Source of the DNA: Acidisoma silvae
GTDB lineage: Bacteria > Pseudomonadota > Alphaproteobacteria > Acetobacterales > Acetobacteraceae
Length of the DNA: 64,000 nt
NCBI RefSeq assembly: GCF_020618775.1
Contig: NZ_JAESVB010000017.1
Span: forward strand, 1-64,000
Reading direction: 5' to 3'
The notes below the pieces were generated by a model. The model ran no database searches. It was not told the origin of the DNA and was given only the letters and a program-made list of their open reading frames with translations. The number at the start of each line of letters is the position of its first letter. Position 1 is the first letter of the stretch. Both the position numbers and the translations under genes were made by a program. This document shows, piece after piece, positions 25,562-34,314 of this stretch.

Positions 25562-26386
25562 ATGTCGTTTGAGCGTCGGCCAACGGCCTTGTTAACCGGA
25601 GCGGCCGGGCATTTGGGTGGTGTGTTGGCACGCCGCCTGGCTGCCTGCGGCTGGCATATGCGCCTGACCGATATCAAACCATTCGAGGGGCCTTTGCCAG
25701 ATGGTGCGACCTTCCTCACGGTTGATCTGGAGGATAAGCGCGCCGTGCAGGATGCGGCTGCTGGATGTGATCTCATCCTCCATTTTGGCGGGATATCAAC
25801 GGAGCAGTCTTTCGAGGATATCATTGGCCCCAATTATCGCGGTTCTTTTCATATCTACGAAGCCGCTCGGTATCACCGCGCGCGGGTTGTGTTCCCATCA
25901 TCAGTCCATGTTGTCGGGCTTTATGAACGCGGTGACAAGCTCGATCAGGATTGTGTGCTGAGGCCGGATGGGTATTACGGCCTATCTAAAGCCTACGGCG
26001 AAATGCTTGCACGGATGTATTGGGAGAAGCACGAGGTTGAAAGCTTGATCGTTCGGATCGGCTCCACACTTTCCGAGCCAACCGATCGGCGCTTTTTGTC
26101 GACCTGGCTTTCCTATGACGATTTCATCGCTCTTGTACGATGCAGCGCGGAAGCGGAGCGCTTGGCGTTTACCGTCATATGGGGCGCATCCAATAATAGC
26201 CGGAGTTTTTGGCGGGACGATGGGCGCGCCCGCATCGGCTGGCAGCCCGAGGATAGTTCCGACGGCTATATCGAGCGCTTAGACGCGGTCGTGACGCATG
26301 ACGCCATTGCAGAAGGGTTGCAGGGCGGCCGCTTCGTAACGGTTGATTACACACGGGAGGGTCTTCCACCGAAAGATTTGTTCTGA
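25562..26386 (+). CDS. udh: uronate dehydrogenase
   Basis: A 274-residue extended SDR: the cofactor loop TGAAGHLGG, FGGISTEQSFEDII, catalytic Tyr139 and Lys143 in YYGLSKAYGE, and the Udh-typical LSTWLSYDDFIALVRCS and VIWGASNNSRSFW. It oxidises D-galacturonate or D-glucuronate at C1 to the aldaro-lactone (EC 1.1.1.203). ATG 25562 is taken as start; GTG 25556 is possible. It is 24 bases after kdgD, forming with ABC2 an uptake-plus-oxidation set for uronates. Confidence 0.9.
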   Translation: MSFERRPTALLTGAAGHLGGVLARRLAACGWHMRLTDIKPFEGPLPDGATFLTVDLEDKRAVQDAAAGCDLILHFGGISTEQSFEDIIGPNYRGSFHIYEAARYHRARVVFPSSVHVVGLYERGDKLDQDCVLRPDGYYGLSKAYGEMLARMYWEKHEVESLIVRIGSTLSEPTDRRFLSTWLSYDDFIALVRCSAEAERLAFTVIWGASNNSRSFWRDDGRARIGWQPEDSSDGYIERLDAVVTHDAIAEGLQGGRFVTVDYTREGLPPKDLF

Positions 26387-26456
26387 CGGAAACAGCGAGC
26401 CTGAGACTGACAATAAGAAGAAGCCAAAGGTCGGGAACCAAAGGGACGATGTTAAC

Positions 26457-27695
26457 ATGAAACTAGCACATATGGGCGTGGGCCTGGCCATGATGGGCCT
26501 GGCCGCGCTGACGGCGGGGAAGGCGAAGGCGGAGGACCAAGAGCTCAAAATCGGGGTCGTCGCAGCTGAATCCGGATCTTTTGTATCGGCCGGCAATACG
26601 ATCGCTGCCGCCGCGAAGCTTGCCGCTGCCAAGATCAATGATGACGGTGGCATCAAGGTCGGTGACAAAACGTACAAGATAAAGCTTTATATCCGCGACA
26701 ATCGAACGGATGTGAACGTTACCATCGCGGCCGCGCAAGAACTGGTCAACGATATCGGCGTTAGCGCCATCTGGGGGACCGAGACCCATGACTTCTCGAT
26801 CGCTATGGCCAAAATCACCGGTCCTGCGAAGGTCCTGCAATTCTCCGGCAATAGTTCTCTGGGCAGCGCCCTCAATACGACATCTGTCGCACCCGACGGC
26901 TGGTTGCATTATGCCTTCCAGACGGAGCCACAGGAATGGCAGCGCAGTGGCAGCACGGCGCGCGGTGTATTGGCGCTGCTGACGCCGCTGATGAAGACGA
27001 AACCCGTGCACTCCGTCGTGCTCGTGGGCAATGACGCTACCGGGCAATATCTGTCCTCCCACTACGTGAAGGCTTTGGAGGGTGACGGCCAGCAGGTTGA
27101 TCTGGTTAAATATCCACCGGATACGACGGATTTCCTGCCGATCCTGACGCGTATCAAAGGCATGCATCCCGATATCGTGCATTTTTGGTACAATGGCGAT
27201 TCAACGCTCACCGCTTTTCCGCAGGCCGAGCAAATTCATGTTGCACCGGCCTATTTCCTGTTCGGCGTCGACCCGGGCATTTATGAGCAGCGGCATTTGA
27301 CGGCATCCGTGCCGGTGACCATGAGCTGCGTGCCTGAATGCTGGGGCGGCCCAAAACGGCCGGATGTGGACCAATATTTCGCTAAATACTTCGGATCGGG
27401 TGCCTCGAAAGGTCCACAATCCTCCGTTTCTCTTTTGTATTACGATTATTTCTTTATGTATGCCAAAGCTCTGGCGGAGGCCGGAAAGGTCGATGATCCT
27501 GATGCGGTTGTGAACAACCTGCTGAAGATGAGCTATCAGGGGGTCGTCTCTCCCGTGCCGCTGACCTTCAACAGCAATCATCAGGTCACCTTCGCGACCG
27601 AGGTTTGTGTCGTGAAACCCAATACCTCCGACGATTTTACCTGCACGACCGAGCAGCCGCCGGCCGCACCGCCGGCCGGTGATCCGGGCGGCTGA
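26457..27695 (+). CDS. ABC transporter substrate-binding protein, LivK-like (ABC3)
   Basis: A 412-residue periplasmic protein with a signal peptide (LTAGKAKAE) and the LivK/amide-binding features IGVVAAESGSFVSAG, AKINDDGGIKVG, VLVGNDATGQYLSSHYVKAL and PDIVHFWYNGDS. AAGGGA lies ten bases ahead of ATG 26457; an in-frame ATG at 26343 overlaps udh and is unlikely. The C-terminus is an odd Pro/Ala tail, EQPPAAPPAGDPGG. Family members bind amino acids, amides, urea or aromatic acids; the sugar-oxidising genes downstream suggest a sugar-related ligand here. Confidence 0.88.
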   Translation: MKLAHMGVGLAMMGLAALTAGKAKAEDQELKIGVVAAESGSFVSAGNTIAAAAKLAAAKINDDGGIKVGDKTYKIKLYIRDNRTDVNVTIAAAQELVNDIGVSAIWGTETHDFSIAMAKITGPAKVLQFSGNSSLGSALNTTSVAPDGWLHYAFQTEPQEWQRSGSTARGVLALLTPLMKTKPVHSVVLVGNDATGQYLSSHYVKALEGDGQQVDLVKYPPDTTDFLPILTRIKGMHPDIVHFWYNGDSTLTAFPQAEQIHVAPAYFLFGVDPGIYEQRHLTASVPVTMSCVPECWGGPKRPDVDQYFAKYFGSGASKGPQSSVSLLYYDYFFMYAKALAEAGKVDDPDAVVNNLLKMSYQGVVSPVPLTFNSNHQVTFATEVCVVKPNTSDDFTCTTEQPPAAPPAGDPGG

Positions 27696-27706
27696 TTGGG
27701 TCTGAC

Positions 27707-27737
27707 CGCTGCCCGGACCGGCAAGGTACGGGCAGCG
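27707..27737 (+). promoter_or_regulatory. perfect inverted repeat between ABC3 binding-protein and permease genes
   Basis: CGCTGCCCG (27707-27715) and CGGGCAGCG (27729-27737) form a perfect 9-bp GC-rich stem with a 13-base loop in the 77-base gap after the binding-protein stop. There is no T-run. Placement matches the repeat in ABC1 and ABC6 and suggests mRNA stabilisation or attenuation that favours the binding protein. Confidence 0.55.
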
Positions 27738-27772
27738 CATGGCCGTGACACTAACAACGGATTTCGCCACCT

Positions 27773-28642
27773 ATGGAAATCTTCCTTCAGCAACTTATTA
27801 ACAGCCTCTCGGTCGCGAGCGTCACCATCCTGATCGGCATGGGCATTACGCTGATTTTCGGACTCGCTGGCATCGTCAACTTTGCTCAGGGCGAGTTCCT
27901 GATGGTGGGCGGAATGATCACCTGGGCTTTGGTCATGGCCGGCGTGAATTTCTTCGTGGCCATGGTCGTCGCCATGCTGGCCGTGGGTCTGCTGGGGCTC
28001 ACGGCTGAGCGCACGTTGTTTCGATTCACGCTGACGCGACCGATGAACGGTTTCATCATGTCCATCGGACTGAGCGTGATTTTGCAAAATGTCGTAATCC
28101 GCACGTTGAACGAAGTGCAGAAAAGCATCACCCCGCCCGTCACGGCGGTTTGGACCGTCGGCGGGGTGGATATCATCGCCATGCGGGCCATCGTGGTGGC
28201 GATCACGGCGGTCGTCGTCGCGGTCACCTATTTCGGCATCTCTCGCAGCCGCTACGGCGTGGCGCTCCGCGCAAGCGTCGCGGATCAAGATACGGCCGCC
28301 CTGATGGGCATTCCAGTGAAACGCTATGTCACCGGTGTTTTCGTCTATGGCAGCGTGCTCGCCGGGCTGGGCGGCGCGCTGATGATCGCGCTTTTCCCCA
28401 TTACGCCGTTCACGGGCAGTGTCATCATCATTCGTGGCTTCGCGGTCTCCCTCATCGGCGGGCTTGGCAATGTCGGGGGGGCCGTCGTCGGTGGTCTGAT
28501 CCTGGGTCTGGTCGATGCTTTGGCCGCACAATACGGCTTTCCGCAATGGACGGACGCCTATTCTCTGATCGTTATGATCGTCATTCTGATCCTGCGTCCA
28601 CAGGGATTGCTGGGCGGCACAATGGGGCCGCGCGCCACATGA
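27773..28642 (+). CDS. branched-chain-type ABC permease LivH (ABC3)
   Basis: A 289-residue membrane protein: IGMGITLIFGLAGIVNFAQGEFLMVGG at the N-terminus, the coupling loop RYGVALRASVADQDTAALMGI near residue 160 and AVVGGLILGLVDALAAQY near 245 are LivH hallmarks. It forms the channel with LivM, whose start codon overlaps its stop (ATGA). Confidence 0.93.
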   Translation: MEIFLQQLINSLSVASVTILIGMGITLIFGLAGIVNFAQGEFLMVGGMITWALVMAGVNFFVAMVVAMLAVGLLGLTAERTLFRFTLTRPMNGFIMSIGLSVILQNVVIRTLNEVQKSITPPVTAVWTVGGVDIIAMRAIVVAITAVVVAVTYFGISRSRYGVALRASVADQDTAALMGIPVKRYVTGVFVYGSVLAGLGGALMIALFPITPFTGSVIIIRGFAVSLIGGLGNVGGAVVGGLILGLVDALAAQYGFPQWTDAYSLIVMIVILILRPQGLLGGTMGPRAT

Positions 28643-29709
28643 CCAATCACAACATGCAGAGCCCGACACAGCCGGTGACTGCCCGCGTGTCCTTGCCGGA
28701 AGCAAAGCCGCGCTATATGCGCGGCATCAAGGAGCCGACGCGCGAGGAATGGTGTCTGGGCATTCTCATTCTGGCCGGGTTGATTGCTTTTCCCTTCTTC
28801 GACCCGGGATACCGGTTCCTGTCACTCGCGGTCTCGACGATCTTCACGGCGATTGCGCTTTACGGCCTCTCTCTCCAATTCGGCCAGGCCGGCATCATGT
28901 CTGTCGGACATGCGGGCATCATGGGTGTAGGGGGCTATACGGCGGCTATTCTCGCCAATCAGCTCGGCCTGGGCTTTTGGGAATCCTTGCCTTTGGCGAT
29001 GCTGCTGTCGGCGCTGGCGGCGGCGGTGGTCGGGCTGCCGTCGCTGCGCGTCGGCGGACAGCATTATATTATCATCACCTTCTGCTTTTGCGCGCTTCTG
29101 GTGATTGCCTTGACGAATGGCGGAACCTTTACAGGGGCTGCTACAGGCCTTGATGTCGGGCCGATCCCTGGGGTCTTCGGCATCCGCTTCGCCAAGCTCG
29201 ACAATATGTATTTTCTTTGCCTCGCCGCGCTGACGATCTCAATCGCGGTGACCTTCGCAATCGTGCATTCGCCCTATGGCCGCACGCTGTGGTCCATCCG
29301 CGAGAATGAGCCGCTGGCCCGCGCGGTCGGTATCAATACCAATCTGCATAAGATCGGCGTCTTTGCAATTTCCGGCGCTTTCGCAGGATTGGGCGGCATC
29401 CTGCAGACTTACTACCTGCGACATATCTCACCGGAACTCTATGGTGCTTTCCCGAGCCTCTACCTCGCTCTCATGATCATGCTGGGCGGTGCGCGCCCGC
29501 TCTACGGGCCTCTCATCGGCTCGATCATCGTCAACTTCCTGCCGGAACTGGGTGGCCTGGACCCCATCGACAGCCGCATCGCCTATGGCGTCGGCCTGTT
29601 GCTGGTAATTTTGCTGCTGCCGGGCGGGGTCAGCGGCGGCCTGCTGTCGCTCTACCGCAGAGGCACCAAAACTCGCCACCGGCTGGAGAAGGGTAGAGGC
29701 CTGTCATGA
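28639..29709 (+). CDS. branched-chain-type ABC permease LivM (ABC3)
   Basis: A 356-residue LivM: SLQFGQAGIMSVGHAGIMGVGGY near residue 75, the coupling loop SPYGRTLWSIRENEPLARAVGIN at about 215, and GARPLYGPLIGSIIVNFLPE. The start at 28639 overlaps the livH stop by four bases and follows family length; the reading frame continues far upstream inside livH but that part is not coding. Its stop overlaps the livG start. Confidence 0.92.
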   Translation: MTNHNMQSPTQPVTARVSLPEAKPRYMRGIKEPTREEWCLGILILAGLIAFPFFDPGYRFLSLAVSTIFTAIALYGLSLQFGQAGIMSVGHAGIMGVGGYTAAILANQLGLGFWESLPLAMLLSALAAAVVGLPSLRVGGQHYIIITFCFCALLVIALTNGGTFTGAATGLDVGPIPGVFGIRFAKLDNMYFLCLAALTISIAVTFAIVHSPYGRTLWSIRENEPLARAVGINTNLHKIGVFAISGAFAGLGGILQTYYLRHISPELYGAFPSLYLALMIMLGGARPLYGPLIGSIIVNFLPELGGLDPIDSRIAYGVGLLLVILLLPGGVSGGLLSLYRRGTKTRHRLEKGRGLS

Positions 29710-30425
29710 CGCAACTCGAAATTCGCGGCCTCGCGAAGCGCTTCGGCGGCGTGCAGGCGCTCAATGGGATCGACATAGCGATCGACGGCGACGGCATTAC
29801 CGGCGTGATCGGTCCGAACGGGTCAGGCAAGACCACGCTGTTCAATACGATTATGGGCGTCCACAAGCCGACCGCCGGCCAAGTGATTTGGGACGGGCGG
29901 GATATTACAGGCTGGCCGGCTTATCGCATCGCGGCTACAGGCCTGGTTCGAACCTACCAACAGGCAATGTCCTTTCCGGGCATCTCGGTGCTCGACAATG
30001 TCTCAATCGGGTTTGAGCATGGCTGCGATCGCGCGGCGCCGCGCCGTTGGACATCGCCTGAGAGCCTTCTGGGCTTCGTCGGGTTGGACGGGCGCGGTGA
30101 CGAGATTGCCGGGTCCTTGTCCTTCGGCAATCTGCGTCGGTTGGGTATTGCGGTGGCGCTGGCCGCCCAGCCCCGGATGCTGCTGCTGGATGAACCTGGG
30201 GCGGGCCTGAACGACCATGAAGCGCTGGCGCTGCGGGATCTGATCCTGCAATTCCCCGGCATGGGCATGGGCGTCTGCCTGATCGATCATGACATGGCGC
30301 TGATGGGCGCCGTTTGCAGCCGCTTCATCGTGCTCAATTTCGGCACCAAGATCGCAGATGGCACGCCGGCGGACGTGTTGCAGGATCGCAAGGTCCTTGA
30401 AGTCTATTTGGGAGAGGACGCATGA
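29706..30425 (+). CDS. branched-chain-type ABC ATPase LivG (ABC3)
   Basis: A 239-residue ATPase: Walker A GPNGSGKTT near residue 38, VRTYQQAMSFPGISVLDNV for the Q-loop, the LivG-type signature LSFGNLRRLGIAVAL, Walker B LLLDEPGAGLN and a switch His in LIDHDM. Four-base overlaps on both sides tie it to livM and livF. Confidence 0.93.
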   Translation: MTQLEIRGLAKRFGGVQALNGIDIAIDGDGITGVIGPNGSGKTTLFNTIMGVHKPTAGQVIWDGRDITGWPAYRIAATGLVRTYQQAMSFPGISVLDNVSIGFEHGCDRAAPRRWTSPESLLGFVGLDGRGDEIAGSLSFGNLRRLGIAVALAAQPRMLLLDEPGAGLNDHEALALRDLILQFPGMGMGVCLIDHDMALMGAVCSRFIVLNFGTKIADGTPADVLQDRKVLEVYLGEDA

Positions 30426-31150
30426 ACCTCCTGACCGTCGAAAACCTGCGCACCGGCTATGGCCCTGTCACCGTCAACCGGGATGTTTCAATCACGGTGG
30501 ACGCGGCTGAGATTGTGACCGTGCTTGGTCCGAACGGCGCCGGCAAATCGACCTTGCTGCGCGCCATTTCCGGCCTTTTAAAGCCGCGCGCCGGACGTAT
30601 TAGCTTCGATGGTGAAGATGTCACCAATCTGCCTGCCGACCGGGCGGTAAGCCGTGGCATCGTGATGGTGCCGGAAGGGCGGCGTATTTTCGTGGATATG
30701 ACGGTCCAGGAAAATCTGCGCCTCGGCGCCTATGGCCGCCGCGACCGCGACAAGGTGGAGGCGGACCTTCGCCGTATGGAGGCGTATTTCGAAATTCTTG
30801 CGCAGAAGCGCCAGCAAAAAGGCGGAGAGTTGAGCGGCGGGCAGCAACAGATGCTGGCCATCGCGCGTGGCCTTATGGCGCGGCCCCGCATTCTTTTGTT
30901 GGATGAACCATCGCTCGGTCTGTCGCCGAAACTGGTCAAGGATCTGCGGGGCGTCATTTTGGATGTGAAGGCAACGTTCAACGCGGCCGTACTGCTGGTG
31001 GAGCAAAATGCTGGGCTGGCCATGAGTGTCGCCGCACGAGGCTATTTGCTGCATCATGGCCGATTTGTCGCGTCCGGCCCTATAGAGAACTTACGCGACG
31101 ATCAGATGATGCGTGATCTTTATCTTGGTGCTGCACAAAAAGTCGCATGA
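30422..31150 (+). CDS. branched-chain-type ABC ATPase LivF (ABC3)
   Basis: A 242-residue ATPase: Walker A GPNGAGKST, VPEGRRIFVDMTVQENL (the LivF Q-loop region), signature LSGGQQQMLAIARGL, Walker B LLLDEPSLGLSP and VEQNAGLAM. It completes the second half of the LivGF pair. The next gene, an aldo/keto reductase, follows after 46 bases in the same direction, so transporter and enzymes probably share a transcript. Confidence 0.93.
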   Translation: MNLLTVENLRTGYGPVTVNRDVSITVDAAEIVTVLGPNGAGKSTLLRAISGLLKPRAGRISFDGEDVTNLPADRAVSRGIVMVPEGRRIFVDMTVQENLRLGAYGRRDRDKVEADLRRMEAYFEILAQKRQQKGGELSGGQQQMLAIARGLMARPRILLLDEPSLGLSPKLVKDLRGVILDVKATFNAAVLLVEQNAGLAMSVAARGYLLHHGRFVASGPIENLRDDQMMRDLYLGAAQKVA

Positions 31151-31196
31151 GCAACAGGCGCGTCGATTATACGTTTTTTGAAATGTGAGAGATGAC

Positions 31197-32183
31197 ATGA
31201 AAACCAGAACCTTCGGCAAGACCGGCAGAACCATTAGCGAGGTCGGCTTTGGCGCTTGGGCCATTGGTGCGAGCTGGGGCGATGTCGATGATGGGGCGTC
31301 GCGCAAAGCCCTTCATGCGGCGCTCGATTCAGGTGTCACCTTCATCGACACCGCTGATGTCTATGGTGACGGCCACTCAGAACGGTTGATTGCCGGCGTG
31401 TTGAAGGAGAGGGGTGGGGATCGTCCCTATATTGCCACAAAGGCGGGCCGCAGGCTGGCGCAGCAGACGGTCGAGGGGTACAGCCGGGCTAATATTTTGG
31501 CTTGGATCGACCGCAGCCGAAAGAACCTCGACGTCGATACGCTCGACCTCGTGCAGCTGCATTGTCCGCCGACCGATCTTTATTATCAGCCAGAGGTCTT
31601 CGACACGTTGGAAGAGATTAAGGCCGCGGGCAAGATCCGCGACTATGGCGTAAGCGTTGAGCGGGTGGAGGAAGCGCTGAAAACGCTGGATTATCCGGGC
31701 GTCGTCAGCATCCAGATCATCTTCAACATTTTCCGCCGCCGCCCGATCGACTTGCTGTTTGATCAGGTAAAGAAGCACGATGTTGCCATCGTGGCGCGGG
31801 TGCCGCTGGCAAGTGGACTTTTGTCCGGCAAGTTTACGGCCGACTCGCAATTCGAAGACACTGACCATCGGAAATTCAACCGGAAGGGGGAAGCCTTCGA
31901 CGTGGGCGAAACCTTCTCGGGCGTGCCCTATGAGGTCGGGCTTGCGGCCGTCGCGAAAATCCGCCCTCTCGTCGCCGGAGACACGACGATGGCGCGCCTG
32001 GCCTTGCGCTGGATTTTGATGTTCGACGCTGTGTCGGTGGTTATTCCCGGCGCGCGCAATCCCGAACAGGCGCAATCGAACGCCGCCGCCTCAGCACTGC
32101 CCGCGCTGTCGGATCAGGATATGGACACGCTGAAGGCGATCTATGACGAGGATATTCGTCCATACGTTCATGCCCGCTGGTGA
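31197..32183 (+). CDS. aldo/keto reductase
   Basis: A 328-residue AKR: N-terminal KTRTFGKTGRTISEVGFGAW, catalytic Asp and Tyr in FIDTADVYGDG, Lys in IATKAGRR, His in LVQLHCPP, and the C-terminal SVVIPGARNPEQ loop. The start is placed at 31197, where GAGAGATGAC precedes the ATG. It belongs to the broad AKR group acting on sugars and aldehydes and differs clearly from the two L-fucose-dehydrogenase-like AKRs in this window. It is in one run with ABC3 and the lactonase-like gene. Confidence 0.87.
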   Translation: MKTRTFGKTGRTISEVGFGAWAIGASWGDVDDGASRKALHAALDSGVTFIDTADVYGDGHSERLIAGVLKERGGDRPYIATKAGRRLAQQTVEGYSRANILAWIDRSRKNLDVDTLDLVQLHCPPTDLYYQPEVFDTLEEIKAAGKIRDYGVSVERVEEALKTLDYPGVVSIQIIFNIFRRRPIDLLFDQVKKHDVAIVARVPLASGLLSGKFTADSQFEDTDHRKFNRKGEAFDVGETFSGVPYEVGLAAVAKIRPLVAGDTTMARLALRWILMFDAVSVVIPGARNPEQAQSNAAASALPALSDQDMDTLKAIYDEDIRPYVHARW

Positions 32184-32188
32184 TGCGC

Positions 32189-33052
32189 ATGAAAGCTCCG
32201 GTCATCGACGCGCATCAGCATTTCTGGGACCCTGATCGCGGTGACTACGGCTGGTTGAGCGGTCCGTTCCAGCCGATCCGCCGGTCGTTCGTGCCGGCCG
32301 ATCTGGCGCCGTCGCTCGAAGCCTCCGGTATTGATGGCACAGTACTGGTGCAGACCTGGCATAGTCTTGCGGAAAGCTGGGAATATCTGGCGATCGCTGC
32401 GGCAACGCCTTTTGTCGCCGGTGTTGTCGCGTGGGTAGATCTCACAGATCCCGCCGTTGATAAGGTTCTGTCGACGCTCACGGCCAGTCCGCACGGGCGC
32501 TGGCTGGTCGGTATCCGCCATCTGCTGCATGAGGAGCCCGACCCCGATTGGCTGCTGCGGGATGATGTTCGCCGGGGCCTGGGCAAGGTCGCGGAGGCCG
32601 GACTGGTCTATGACCTCGTCGGCAAAACGCATCACCTGCCGGCAATGCTGAAGACCGTCGCGGACTTTCCGCAGCTGCGCTTCGTGCTGGACCATATCGC
32701 CAAACCCGAGATCGCGGGGGCCGTGATGGAACCCTGGCGGGAGAGGATGCGCCAATTCACACCGCATCGCGGCCATGTCTGGTGCAAGCTTTCCGGCATG
32801 ATTACGGAGGCCGATTGGCCAAGCTGGCAGGCATCGCACCTCAAACCCTATGTCGATGAAGTGCTGTCCATTTTCGGCGCGGATCGGTGCCTGTTCGGGA
32901 GTGATTGGCCGGTCTGCCTGGTCGCGGGAAGTTACGAGCGGATGCGGGAGGCGCTTCTGATCTGTCTGGAGGCCCGGACCGAGGATGAGTGCGCACAGAT
33001 ATTCGGCCGTTCCGCCGTCGAAGTCTATCGGTTGCCGGAGTTCGGTGCATGA
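32189..33052 (+). CDS. amidohydrolase family, sugar lactonase-like
   Basis: A 287-residue amidohydrolase-2 (COG3618) protein: VIDAHQHFWDP gives the metal HxH, the middle holds ICRH-like GIRHLLHEEP and FVLDHIAKP, and the end LFGSDWPVCL supplies the metal Asp. Relatives are L-fucono-1,5-lactonase, L-rhamnono-lactonase and D-galactarolactone isomerase. ATG 32189 is taken as start; ATG 32183 and GTG 32180 are possible, all touching the preceding stop. Between two AKRs that make lactones, lactone opening or isomerisation is the natural role. Confidence 0.85.
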   Translation: MKAPVIDAHQHFWDPDRGDYGWLSGPFQPIRRSFVPADLAPSLEASGIDGTVLVQTWHSLAESWEYLAIAAATPFVAGVVAWVDLTDPAVDKVLSTLTASPHGRWLVGIRHLLHEEPDPDWLLRDDVRRGLGKVAEAGLVYDLVGKTHHLPAMLKTVADFPQLRFVLDHIAKPEIAGAVMEPWRERMRQFTPHRGHVWCKLSGMITEADWPSWQASHLKPYVDEVLSIFGADRCLFGSDWPVCLVAGSYERMREALLICLEARTEDECAQIFGRSAVEVYRLPEFGA

Positions 33053-34059
33053 CGGCCGGATCCCGCATCGGCTTCAAATCCCGCCTGGGCCTGGGCGGCA
33101 GCGGTCTCGGCACGCTGTATCGGGACGTGTCAGAAAGGCAGGCGGAAGACATTTTGATCGCCGCCTATGATAGCGGGTTGCGCTATTTCGATACGGCACC
33201 GTTTTACGGCTACGGCTTGAGCGAACTACGCCTCGGCCGCTTTCTGCGCACTGTGCCGAGAGACAGTTTTACCCTCTCGACCAAGGTCGGTCGTTATCTG
33301 ACGCCTCCGCTCGGCAAGCCGCTGGATTATGGAAGCTGGGCACGTCCGCTGCATCTGCGTCCGGTCTTCGACTATAGCTATGACGGCACCATGCGCGCTT
33401 TTGAGCAGTCCGCCAGCCGGCTTGGCTTCTCCGATGTCGATATTCTTTATATCCATGACGTTGATCGCTTCACGCATGGTGAGCAGTATGAGCGGCGCTT
33501 CGCAGAGGCGATGGACGGATGCTATCGGGCTTTGAGCGAACTCAGGGCTGCGGGCCATGTTCGTGCCATCGGGGTCGGGATTAATGAAAGCGATGTCGCC
33601 GCCCGGTTTCTGCGCGCGGGTGAGTTTGATGTGGCCTTGATTGCAGGCCGCTATACCCTTCTGGATCAGGCGGCGATGATCGATTTCCTGCCAGAAGCCG
33701 AACGTCGTGGCGTCGAAGTGGTCGCCGGTGGGGTCTTTAACTCCGGCATCCTGGCGGCCGAGGGCAGCCAAAAGGCAACCTATGACTATAAGCCGGCATC
33801 GAGCGAGATTGCCGACCGGGTTGGGACGATCAGAGCCATTTGCGCAAAGCACCACGTGCCGGTTCAAGCTGTCGCATTGCAATTTCCGACGGCACATCCG
33901 AGTATTTCCGCGATCCTTGTTGGAATGGATCAGCCTGATCAGGCCATGGAAAACTCGCGCTGGAGCAAGATGGACATTCCAGCTGAGCTTTGGGCGGAAC
34001 TCAAATCTCAGTCCTGCCTACCGCCGGACGCGCCCGTGGCGGTCGAACCGCTCGGTTAA
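33049..34059 (+). CDS. aldo/keto reductase, L-fucose dehydrogenase type
   Basis: A 336-residue AKR paralogous to the one at 20243-21277: RYFDTAPFYGYGLSELRLG, STKVGRYL, ILYIHDVD, GVGINES, IAGRYTLLDQ and FNSGILAAEG. These features mark aldose 1-dehydrogenases that yield the lactone. ATG 33049 overlaps the stop of the lactonase-like gene by four bases, a strong sign of a joint pathway: sugar to lactone to acid. It is the last gene of the ABC3 run. Confidence 0.87.
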   Translation: MTAGSRIGFKSRLGLGGSGLGTLYRDVSERQAEDILIAAYDSGLRYFDTAPFYGYGLSELRLGRFLRTVPRDSFTLSTKVGRYLTPPLGKPLDYGSWARPLHLRPVFDYSYDGTMRAFEQSASRLGFSDVDILYIHDVDRFTHGEQYERRFAEAMDGCYRALSELRAAGHVRAIGVGINESDVAARFLRAGEFDVALIAGRYTLLDQAAMIDFLPEAERRGVEVVAGGVFNSGILAAEGSQKATYDYKPASSEIADRVGTIRAICAKHHVPVQAVALQFPTAHPSISAILVGMDQPDQAMENSRWSKMDIPAELWAELKSQSCLPPDAPVAVEPLG

Positions 34060-34155
34060 CGAATGGCTGTGTGACTTTGTGCAATCCTTATTTTGTTCAC
34101 GCGGAGAGCGCCGATCTACAGAGGTTCCGTCTGACATTTGACGTTTTAAGACACC

Positions 34156-34296
34156 GACCGATTGGTCAGGCTTGCCCAAGTTCCAAGCAATGGCTAGACT
34201 TGTTCAGTCGAAGGGTTGCCCTACAAGTTCGCTGCCGTCGGGCAGCGATGTAAGGCAATAAGATCCGACCAAATATAAGAACGACCAAAAGGTCGT
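34156..34296. promoter_or_regulatory. two GACC-N4-GGTC operator-like palindromes before ABC4
   Basis: The 255-base gap before the ABC4 binding-protein gene carries GACC-GATT-GGTC at 34156-34167 and ACGACC-AAAA-GGTCGT at 34281-34296, centres about 127 bases apart. A further half site, ATCCGACCA, is at 34263-34271. GACC/GGTC dyads of this size suit a dimeric GntR-type regulator; the GntR gene ending the ABC4 run (39011-39745) is the obvious candidate. The second copy lies just ahead of the start codon and would block transcription or translation. Confidence 0.45.
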
Positions 34297-34314
34297 CTTC
34301 GGGGGATGCGCAGA

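Noticed and set aside
27581-28705. Long reverse frame of 374 codons across the ABC3 permease
   Set aside because: Text is Asp/His/Arg-rich low-complexity sequence mirroring a hydrophobic permease; livH/livM are certain on the other strand.
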